Positions 7,702 to 19,700 of a stretch of 20,583 bases of DNA are shown here, piece after piece (position 1 is the stretch's first letter; each line of letters starts with the position of its first letter). The notes below the pieces were generated by a model. The model worked only from the letters and a program-made list of their open reading frames with translations. It ran no database searches and was not told the origin of the DNA. The position numbers and the translations under genes are program-made. Source of the stretch: a virus; the IMG/VR virus record IMGVR_UViG_3300020462_000067, positions 1 to 20,583 of that record, one strand, 5' to 3'.

Positions 7702-7709
7702 TATTTATT
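7702..7709 (-). promoter_or_regulatory. Candidate T4-type late promoter (AATAAATA)
   Basis: Read on the minus strand, AATAAATA matches 7 of 8 bases of TATAAATA and sits across the stop codon of the giant gene, ending 18 bases before the ATG of the 204-residue gene. It is preceded by CTAAATA in the same stretch, another late-promoter-like heptamer. It would drive the 204-677-604 unit independently of the giant gene. Base composition makes chance matches possible. Confidence 0.5.
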
Positions 7710-10700
7710 TAGGTAACGTTGCCTCTTCACTTCTTAAGAAACGTCCTATACTGTTTTCCTGTCTATGCAACGGAACTCCTGTGTCAGTCCACACTCGCCC
7801 GAGCTTTCTCACCACTATAATTTTACTATTAATTGGTGGTGTATTCAACATTGTTACTGTTGAAGTTGTACCATCTACGCTAAATTCCGCAGGTAGTGTA
7901 ACATCTGCTTCAGGGCTGTCTAAATCAACAGTTTTATCGAATGAACTAATTTCATTCTTGCGTAAACGCTTCCCTGCTACAAAAATTTCAAAATCATTTA
8001 CTGATTTTGGAATAAAATCAACTGTTATAGCCTTAGTTGAACCATCAGCTGAAAATACTTGAGTTAGTACTTCGTCTTTATAAGGTACCGTCTGTGGACT
8101 ACTTTGATCAAATACATCAGTTCCTGTAGTATGCTTCTCTGCAATACCTGTTCCTAATGTACCCCTGCGTAACTGCCTAATAGCGCCACCTTCTTTCAGA
8201 TAGTACTCTATACGCTCTCCATTAATGAATAATATACCTGGAATTCCCTTATCTTTATTAGGGAGCGGTAAACTATCATAATTTGTGACAAAAATCTTAC
8301 TATCATACCAATTTAAGTCTTCAGCTAATGTGTATTTATTACTATCTCCAAGACGCTTGTAGTGTGTTCGGTTAAGCATATCTTTAAAGATACTAAACCC
8401 AAATTTAGGAATAATTATAGGATTAGTAAAGTGTATAACTTCAATTGTATCATTAGGGTCTATATCAACTACAATCCTGATATGTTTTCTATCATCAGTA
8501 ACATAGTAATCAATGCTAGGAGTTAATGCTACTTGATTTAACGTAACCCATACATATTCAGCATCAATGGCTTCTTCACGTAATCTAATTATTCCATTAG
8601 TTAATTGATGATATTCAGTATAATCATCTGTTCCAACTGTAACAGCATTTCTAGCCACTACATCAAATACTTCTCTTTCTATTTTTCTAATATCGTGCTT
8701 ACTAAACTGATAGATAGTTACTAGATCACCATTAGCCGGAGCAGTATCTAAATAAACTTCATTTGGTGTTTTAACAAATAAACTTGTTCCACTATCAAAG
8801 TAACCCATTTGATACTCACCACTATCAATAATAAACACTTCTAATTTGTCGCCAACAACACCAACATCTGTGTTTAACACAACTGTTCCATTAAATGTGT
8901 CCCAACGCCAAGTTGTATTAAGAGTTTCTTCAACTCCATTTAAAAATACTCTAACGTTTTCAGCACTAACTGTAGCTGTTGAAATTTGCCATTGACGTAA
9001 TTGATATTCGCGTCCTACAGCAACTACAAACTGTTGATTATATCCTGCTTTTAAAAATTTATTACCAACCTTAACTACAATGTTTTGACTAGTTGGCTCA
9101 CTAGTAAATGGTACTTGAGCTAACTGGAATTTCTTATTAATAGCATTACCAGTAAAACTATCTGTTGTCATTTGACTAAATTCTTGAGACGTACTGTCGT
9201 AAATTGCATATTGAATTACTGCACCAGCATTAGGAACTGATCCTAATCTAAATACAGCTCTGTTTGGAGTTTCATACGTGCTGTCTGTTTTAGATAAATC
9301 AGTAGTAACAGTTTCTCCGTCAACAGTTAAAGTAAATGACAATCCGTCTTTCCAAACAACCGGCGTTACAAATTGTGCTGTTGATCCGTCACCAACAAAT
9401 TTATCTATGTCAAGAATCTTTTCACCGTTGTTAGACATTGTTGAAATATGTACTAATTTATTATCACTAGGTGCTGTAGTAAATTCAAGACGTTTAAGTT
9501 GATAATTTATAGTAAACCCTGTTGGTGCTTCTAAAATTGCTCCATCAACTTTTACAAAAATGTCTTTATTACTCGCTGGTAACTGATTAATATTAAAATT
9601 CTTATTAGTTCCGTCACCAAAGTAATTATGACTACTAATAATACTTGAACCATCTGCTGTTCTATCGTAAACTTTAAAATCAACAGTATCCATAACTTGT
9701 CCTGGAATTAATTCTTCAGGACCTTTAGATGTTAATGGTGTAACAAATCCGTCGCCGTCAACAACTATTTCTTCTGACAAAATTCCTTTAGCTGACGAAT
9801 AAGCTAGATCGCCGCCTTGTAAGGCTGTATCATAAGCATCAGGATCTGGAATAAAACTACCATCACTAGATGCCTTTCTAATAACAATTACATCATCAGC
9901 AACTGTTGGAATTACTTCTTCATCTAACTGAACTGTTTGTGTAACGCCGTCACCTATAATTGAATCCATTACAGCGTTTGGATTTCCTGTTACTCCAATA
10001 GTACTTCCGTCCCATTGTGGGTCATCTACACGTACACCATTTTTATAAACGTTATAAGTTACACCATCTTCTAATGGTTTGCTAAGAGCAAACACATTGG
10101 TGCTTCCGTCTAATGTAAATATTTCATCTTCAAATGTATTATCAAACGTATCCCAGGTTGAAGTAAACCAAGGTTCTGCAAACCAACCTGCTCCGCCACC
10201 AAAGTCAAAACTTCTAATTTCTACACCACCGTAATCAATACCTTCCATTAACTGTGATATATCATTTCCTAGCATTCCGTCAGTTGGTTTATAAAATAAA
10301 TTAATACGGTCTTGTGCTTGAAGCATATCAACAGCTTTGCTGTACTTAATTACTACTGGTGCTAAATTCTTAGGAGGTTCTATGAAGAATATTTCTCCTG
10401 TATATCTTGTATATCCTTTAGTATTATCTGCAACATTTTTAAAAGTGTACTCGCTTGTTAATGCTTCAACTCCGCTAACAGTAATAAAAATTTGACTTGG
10501 TCTTAAATCCATAGGCCATTTTAATGAAATCCTTTGCGTACTTGCATTACCAGTAAAGGATTCTGTTTCTTCAAGAGTAGTAATTAAGAATGTTCCTGAT
10601 ACTCTATCAAATCTTGATACAATGTGAGCATTACGTATTTTTCCATTACCTAATTTTGCAGAAACAACTGCTGGTTTACCGCCTTCTGATTGTGTACCAT

Positions 10701-13700
10701 TAATAGTAACTGTTGGTGCTGACAAGTAACCTGTTCCAACATTTGTCATTTTAATCCAAGTAATTTTTCCACCTGTACCAATGTATGCTTGTGCTTTAGC
10801 ACCTGTTCCGCCACCGCCACTAAATGTAATTACTGGAACTTCAAGATACCCTGTTCCACCATCTTTAATTTGAATCATTACAACTTCGTAACCTAAACAA
10901 TCTTTCCAATGCTTGTTTGGATACGTTGAAATTAATTTATCTTCGCCATACAATGCATCATCTTTAATTTTCAATGACGCTGGTACAATTCTTCCATCTT
11001 CCATATTATAAGCTGGTGGTAAATCAAAATCTGTTATTACAGATTGTGTATTATCTTGTCTTGTATAAGAAGTTAAGTATTCCCTAATTTTAGTTTTGTA
11101 GGGTTTAGTTTCTTCAATAAATTTTTCATAACTTGGAAGATTATCATTTTGGAATGTAATTTTTTCAGTTAAATCTCCAATGTTATGTTTTGCTTTAAGG
11201 AAACTAGTTTTAAATGCCCAATCAATAAATCGTTGTTCAGAAAGAACATAACGTAAACTTGACGTAAACAATTTATTATATTCAACAGCAAGATCGTCTA
11301 CAAAAATATCATCACGTAATGCTTCTAAAATTACTCTAAATTCATGTACTGGTTGATTATCATAATCACTAGTATCATAACTTAAACTATCATATCCTAT
11401 ATGATGTGTTGGATAGTTAAACAAACTTGAAGCAAATTGTATTGTTCCGTGCTGTCTACCAACTGTTGAATAATTTGTAGTATAATCTGTATCTACAATA
11501 TCATTAATTTTCTTTAATAATAGCCAACCGCCTGTACCTACTGTTTTAATTTTAACAACATCACCTAGCTTATCGTCTAATGCTGTTAGTTGATAGCTTT
11601 CATCAATTAAATGATTAACGTGTGAAAACTCATTATATCCTGTTTCATACCAATCAGCATACTCCCAAAATTCAGGAACATTATATGATTGACTGTCAGT
11701 TCTTTCCCATAGTTTTGTTGTAATACTATAAGCATGAATTGACCACTTACCGTTAATGTTTTCATCTGCTTTAATAAGTGTGCTATATTTTCTAACTTCT
11801 ATTGCGGCTGATATATCATAATCTCTACCGGCGTGTTTTACAGCTACAGAATTAATTTTTCCTAACGTGTCTATTGTTATAATAAGTTCAGCACCTCGAC
11901 CGTTACCTATTTTAGTAAATTCGTATGTTGGTGGTACTTTATAACCTCTACCTGGATCAGTAATTTCAACTCTATCTAATTTACCATTAATCCAAATTGG
12001 TGTTAACACCGCTTGTTTAACATTCGCAGTACCAACAAATACTAATTCAGCATACGTATCAACAGTTTGATCAAACTTGCCAGAATTAATAGTTGGCATT
12101 AAATCAACTTGTTTTAAATTCTCAATATTAAATTCATCAACAATAATATGTTGTTTAAGAACCCTATTAACTCTTTCAATAAGTTGTTTTACTGCTTCAA
12201 GCCTATTTACAAACCAACTTTGTCTTGGTCTATCTAAAATACCGTATCTTTCTTTTGGACTTAAATCAGTATCTGGAACTGCTCTATATTTTATATCCCA
12301 GCCAATTAAACTATCAAACCACTTACGTTCTACATCTGCTTTAGGTCTACTAGTTTCTAATCCGTCACTTATAAGTTGATATTCATTATGAATATTAGTA
12401 TAAACTGGAATAGTCCAGTAACGGAAATTAACTGCTGAATTATCTGAATTAAACAATGCATCAGTATTATATAATGCAAATCTGCTGTCACTATACAATG
12501 ACGCATACTTATAACCTTGAGCTTTAGGATCTTCAATTAATTGTGCAACATCAAACGCACTTGTTTTTCTCCAGTCTAGATCAGGAATAAACTTTTTGTT
12601 TTTTACCCAATAATAATACTTTGTTGAAAAACTTTGTGCTTGTTTATTAAACACTCTAACTGATGCTAATGTAGAATCATCAATATATTTAGGTGTTCCA
12701 CTAATGCCTTTTGCTAATCCTTCTTCTGTATCTGCTATCTCATTCCATTGTGATGGTTTAAGTGTTGATTCAACCCATTCGTAAATATCAACTGAAGCAC
12801 CTTTAAATAATTTACCCCACGTTGCTGTTTGATAAATTATATCTCCTTGGTACGGATTATGATATTTTACAGTACTTAAATCCCACCATAGTTTTCCAAC
12901 ATACGGTTTGCCCCAAGCGGCTCCTTCATCAACAACAGATATCTCCATACCAATTGTGTATGTTGCTGGATCATATAATGTTTTAAAGGAAATTTCTTCT
13001 TCGGCAGTACCTGCAATTTTTCCTTGAATAGGATCGATATAATCTATCTGACTAGCAAGTAAATTTTTCGCTGTATCATAAACAAACACACCTTTAAATT
13101 TAGATACATCAACTTGATCAATTGGAAAACGTAATTGTTCCCACGATAGAACATTTCTTTCGCGTCTAAAGTCAATTATTGTTCCCATAAAATTATCGCC
13201 TGGAGTAATAGTTAATTCAGGCATAGAAACATAAACATGGTTATCTGTAAATAATACATGATCACCGAAGCGTCTTGTTACAGGATTATTATAAACAAAT
13301 TTTTCACTATAAAGTAATGTATTGTTAAAACGCTGGAAAATAAGAACTTGTCCACTATCTTCATTTGCTGTTTTAAACTGGGTAAGATTATTATCAAACG
13401 ATGTAGTTACAACTGTAGTGTTTGCATCAAATTTTGTAGTTGAAATAAGATCACCACCACGTGATGAAACAGCTAAATTGTTTTTATCAAAGTCTAATGT
13501 TGCACCAAATCTTTCTGCTACATCAGTCTCTGGACTATAAAGTGTTTGAGACCATACAAAGCTACCTTCTACAAGTCTGTAAACATAAACAGCACCATTA
13601 TTAGTATCCACTTCATCTTGTAGTGGAGCTCCAATGGCTACCATTGTTCCATCATCTGAAACTGCTACTGCTGTTCCAAACCCTATACCTGGAGTAGGTG

Positions 13701-16700
13701 TTACTATTGCTTGACTAAATTCATAATGGCCTTGATTTATTCTATATATAAGAACCTTAGGATCACTATCAGTAAACTCAGCCACTACAGCTAAAACATT
13801 TCCATCTTTATTACTTGTAAACGTTTTAGCAAAATTCTTTAATGTTGCTTGATCTACAATTATCTCACCATCAACAACTAAACCAACATCGTTAGGAATA
13901 TATCCTACATAATCTATATGGCTTGATAATTGTGTCCATACTCCTGGAACAAACGCACCCGCTGATAAATTAGTTTTACTTTGATAAAAAGACTGTTGAT
14001 ATAAAACAATATCATTTTCAAAATAAATTGTTGACGCACTAAACACACCTTTATAATTTTTGTCTTTGCCAATTGCATAATCAAATGTGTTTCCACTTGC
14101 ATCTTCACCGTGATTAAAGAAGTATACTCTACCAGCTTCACCTACTGTATTAGCATCTTGAGTACTAACATACAAATAGTGTAACTTGTTATTTGTAGCA
14201 AATTCTACTTTTTTACCAAGGTATTTGTTATTATCATTATGCTCTGAAATATATCCATGGTTTAATGAATACTCGCCATTAGGTGTTTTATCATAAGTTA
14301 AAAATATTCCTTCGTTAGTGTATGAACTTGCATCACCTTCTGTATGTGCTGGAACATTATATTTTTGCTTCCAGTCTTTGTTTAATGGCGATGGGTAATT
14401 AGGTGTTCTAGCAATTCCACTAACTGTACTACTTGAGTAAAAATGTACTTCTAATTCATTTTGAAACGTTGACGAAGTAACTGGTAATTGAGTTGAATCC
14501 GTATTTTTAACAATAACCATCTTACCTGCAATCGATGAATCCATATCGGCATGATCTAATCTCCCAGATAAACGATTAACGCCAGGACTAATAGCATCTT
14601 TAATACTAATAGTACTAGTAGCACTATTATTAAATCCAAAGCTAAATGTCCCTGTTCTGTCTTTTACATAAACGCGACACGTTAATAGTTGTTCTTGTAA
14701 GTATGTTACTTTAGCTGTGGCACCTGTGGTGTCGTCAATAATAATTTGATTTTCTTGAGGAATATAAGGATTTCCACTTAAATCAAAGTTTGTAAATGTA
14801 ATATCAATAAACCCGTTCCATAAATCAAATACTGTATGTGCCTGGTCATTTAGGTATGGAAAAGTTAAGCCTAACGATGCGGGGTCAAATACTGAGATAG
14901 GTGCAACACCTCCTCTTATAGTATTAACCCAAAAGTTAATGCTGTCTATTGGATTAACAGTATCTGTAAATGCCTTTGGTCCTCTTACAAACCACAGTTC
15001 ACTTAAATTAGGTAAACCGTTTTTATCATAATAACTTAAATGTCCTAATCTGCCGCCTCTTGTTGGATCTGTAACAAGACTTAATGCACGTACATCGTCC
15101 ATTGTGTTGCCAAAGACAACAGGTGAACGTGATTCAGCTGAAGTAATAAAATCTTGTCCAATAAGATTAGGTATTGAAATTTCTTGTAATTCAGTTACCG
15201 CTGTAGTAAATGAAGGAATACCATCAATTCTCCACCAACCGCCAAATGTACTTGCGGCGTTAGTTGGTCTAATTAATTCAAATGTTCCACAACTTTGTGC
15301 ATTTAAAGAAATTGTGCCAGTGGGTGCAAATGCTCCACTAACATCTTTCATATAAATTATAGCTTGGCTAACATTTTCAATTCTAATATATGATACTTCA
15401 CCAACCGCAGTATCTGACGATAATGTATCGCCTGTTGTTGGAATACGTATTATGTTGTCAACGTATAATACTGCATCAATTTTAGTTGCAATAGTTTTAG
15501 TTCCTTCTACTGCTGAAATACCTGGGCCGACTTCACCCCACGGTTTTATACCAGTTGGATAATTTTGTGAAAATTCATTCCAGTTAAGAACTACTTTATC
15601 ACCTGCGGCTGATCCATCATATTGTGCAACTGGGGCTCTAATTAATATATGATCTGTAGTAACATCTAATCCATAATCACCTCTAATAGCATAAACTATT
15701 TTAGGATATGAATTGTTTACTGTATCATAATGAGCTTCTTCTATAAACGACGTTGACCAAAAACTTGGAAATGTTAATGCTCCTGTTGCCGCTGATATTG
15801 GAAATTGTGCTTCCCAGAATGTTTCTAGATACTTAACAAGGTTGCCGGCAATATAAGCTGAACCTCCATCAAAGTCACCTTTAAATTTAGTTTTTACATT
15901 ACTGGCATTCGGAGCACTAATAACTAAATGATTTCCATCATCACTTAATGCAACACTAGATCCAAATTTTCCTGGGCCAGTATAAAGTCCATTAGGTGCA
16001 TCAATTGTTTGTCTATGATAATAATCTACATTGTCTGCAACTCTATTAAAAACATAAACTTTTTCTTGTTCACTTGATGATGCAACTAAAATAGTATTTC
16101 TATCGTTAGTTGCAATAACTTTACCAAATTCATGTCCTTCACCTGTTACTAGGTTAGAAATAAATTGATGTGAACTGTATGTTGGTTTATTTTGTAATAC
16201 AGACCATTTATTATTATCGTCGTCATCAACCCAAATTATTTCACCGTGTTGTAATTCACTATTAATAATTCTAGTATTTGCTTCTGCCATTGTAGCAACT
16301 CTGGCGGAAATAAACTTTGTAATAAATCCATCAGCAAGTTCTACATCTTCAGTTGTGCCGTTTTCATAACAAATAATCTCAGCTAATGATACTGCTTTAA
16401 CTTTAAAGAATTTTTCTGCACCAGCAACATCAAGTACACCTACTAAATCGTCTTTGCTATATCTAGCTTGTGTATTAATTTTTATTGTTGTTGTTTTAGC
16501 ATCTTTATCTGAAGTTATAGATACAACTCTATCTAGTGTTCTTACGTACTTAACAACATCCCATGTTGCTCCACGTGAGCCTACCCATACATAATCTCCA
16601 ACATTTAAAGATGACGTTGCTTCATTTAAAATATCATCATACTTTGCAACTGTTAATTTAACATCTTGTTCGTTAACAAAACCAGCTGTCTGTATATACT

Positions 16701-19700
16701 CTAAAAAGTTTTCACGTTTTGGAAACGGCTTATGATTATAATTGTTAGGTTTAAGATAAACTTCAAACGGTCTTAGACGATAAATTAAATCAGTTTCTAA
16801 GCCTGAAACAGTATCAACTAATTCAATTGGTTGCGGAGATAGTTTAAATTGAGCTTCATCTAATTTAAATTCTACTTCATCAAAGCCATCAGTAGAGCCA
16901 TACTGTCCTAACTTAACAGCCCACTCTTCATAAAAGTCTATACTGTCTTTGTCTGCACTACTTAATGCATCAAATAATTTTGTTAAACTATTTTGTGTTC
17001 CTTTATCTTGAATATACCCTTGATAAAATTTATATTGACTAACATCATCATTAATAATATTTGAAAGATACTCTCTCTTTTGATATCCTATAAGATGTTG
17101 TGCTATTCTTTGTTGTTCTGTATCAAAGTTATCAGTATCTAAATCATAATAATCTTTAAATTGTTTTGCTTTATAATCTAAGTTTGGAATTAATTTAGCT
17201 TCTGGTTTAACAGATAGTCGTTCCCACTTAGAAGCATCAAAGTTTTCTGTTCCAGGTGTTTTTATTGTAGAAACATAATAAAATTCTTTATATTTTACTG
17301 TATCACCTATAACATAATCTTTATAAGATTTCCATTCATTAACAACTGCATTGTCATATATAAAGCCTGGAATATTTAAACTTCCTTTCCAGTCATCAGT
17401 TCTATAACCTAAAACTTTAATTCGTTCTTGTCTATATCCTGGTTCTAAGTCATAGATTATATCATTAAAAACTGTATGATTATCAAGTAAACAAACGTGT
17501 TCTTTTTGTATTAACGGTAACTTAACAGCATATATACCATCAGCAGTATTTCGTGTAGTTATTTCAAGTCTATTATCGTTACTTCTATAAACTTTAGCAA
17601 ATTCAGGTTCTAATTTACGACCGTCTGCTTTTAAAAGTGTAAAGTCGTGGAAGCTATCAAAGATATTATCAGAAACAAAGTAGTCTCTTTTAAATTTTAA
17701 CTTATTACCAGCTGGACTTAAAGTTATAACACTATCTTCTTTCCAGTTTTGTGTACTCCAGAATAAAAATTCTTTAGCACTTAACTCCCAGTTTTCAATT
17801 GTATTAATAGTAGAATTAAAATAATTAAAATCAAATCCTAATTGTTCTAAGTACTTGCCGTAACCTAATAAGAAATCAACAACTTCTTGAATCGATGTTA
17901 ATAACGTACCATAAGCTAATTCCTTTGTACTATTAATAATTGGAGGAGTAATATCAAACTGACGTCTGAATACTGCTTCTGTACCTCCACTAGTTGGTAA
18001 TTCAACTAATTTAGCAAAAAATTCTTGTTGAAAATCAGTTCCACTAGTATGAGCGTCTTTAACTCTAAAAAATTCTGTACCAAACTGAACAGTTTGTCCT
18101 AATACATATACTTGGTTTGCTCTCCATTCTAAGAATGAATCAGTAACTCCGCCTACTCGTACAACAGGATCGTCTGTTAACTCAATTGCTCTAAGATAGG
18201 TAAAGTATGGATTAGTTTTATCATATCCTTTTATAATAAAGCCTGCGGCTTTTTTCTCAATAATAACACCACTATAACTTACTAGCTCAACTACAGAACT
18301 TGTATTTAAAAATACTTTATAGTTTTCGTCTGGAACAAAAACATTACCTTCGTTAAACGGAGACCTGCTATCTAATAATAGTTTAAATTTGTCTTTATGA
18401 GTATATCCAGCAACTTTAAATCCTAACTGATTTTTTAAAGACTTTAATGAAGTTGAATAATCACTATATAACCCTTGTGATTCTGAATTAATATAATCAC
18501 AAATATAATTAACTAATCCTGAAGTATTAGACCTAACAGTATCTGTTATTGACATAGGAAAAACTAAATCTTTTAGTCGAACTCTTTTATTAGTTTCGCT
18601 ATAAACAATCTCTTTTGCTGGATTACGAATAATTCGTGATCTATCAAATCCTAATCCCATAATTTTAGTTGGTTGATTAAGAAGCCAACTACAAAGGAAT
18701 GCAAACGGATATTCGCTACTTCTACGCCAAGCTGTTTCTGTTGGTGCTTCGTCTCCAAATACAAATTCTTTTTTAGTTAAAACAAGAACATAGTTTTTAG
18801 CAAAGTTACTATCTAATGGACTTAATAAGTTACCTTCGCCATCAACAGGAATATGCTTTGTAATGTCTTTTCTCGCATACGCGGCAAGATATTTTACTGC
18901 TTTGCCGGGTTCTCTAATTACACCGTCTTCGATATCTTTCCATAAAATTTTATTTTCTCTAGTATAAGGTGCTGGACCATATACGCCTTGCCACCAAGTT
19001 GGCTCAATAGTATATCCTAATATTTCCCAAGGATGTGTATGCGGGCGATCAGTATCATATGCTTCTTTATAAATTGCTCTCCAATACCCTGGTAGTTTTG
19101 CTCCTTTAGGTGAAGTCATACTACCATAGTTAAATGTAAAACTATTTGTTCTTTCATAGAAGTCATGATCTGTATAATCTATATTATTAACATTTTCTAA
19201 CCAAGCTACAAAGTCTGTAATTAAGGCTTTATCTCTATCCCATTTTCTAAACCCAGTATCCCTTGACTCGCCGCCAATAAATTCGTGTATATCTAAAATA
19301 GTTGGATCATATTCAGTTTTTATATTATTAAAGATTCTTTGTTCTAGTTCTAATAATAAATCATCTCTAAAATCGCCAAAGCAAACAAAAATATTACCAT
19401 CGTGCCCTTGTATAACTTCAGTTGGCGTTTGATAAGTGTTATCAATGTATTTCATTGGTTTATATTTTGGATATAAACCTAATTTAGTTGGCGTTGCTGG
19501 AATATAACTTCCATCAGTAGTTTCGTATTCAGAAATCTCAATAATATCATCAACGGCTTTAGTTGCTGTAACTGTTACAAAGCCCGGATGGTCAGCTTCA
19601 AATATATAATCTATACCATGATGTAATTGTGCTTTATTTTTATAAACGTAAACTGCTCTATTAGATAAAGTTTTTAAATCAAAGTTATTAGACAATGCAA

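Noticed and set aside
7692-7713. Hairpin CCTA/TAGG around the late promoter before the 204-residue gene, resembling the 718-748 switch
   Set aside because: Only four base pairs with a 14-base A+T-rich loop; too weak to claim sequestration of the AGGA site.
13914-14141. Minus-strand alternative frame of 75 codons inside the giant gene
   Set aside because: It overlaps the conserved propeller and chitin-binding-like coding sequence in another frame and is Lys/Ile/Leu-rich as expected from A+T-rich DNA; no sign of a real gene.
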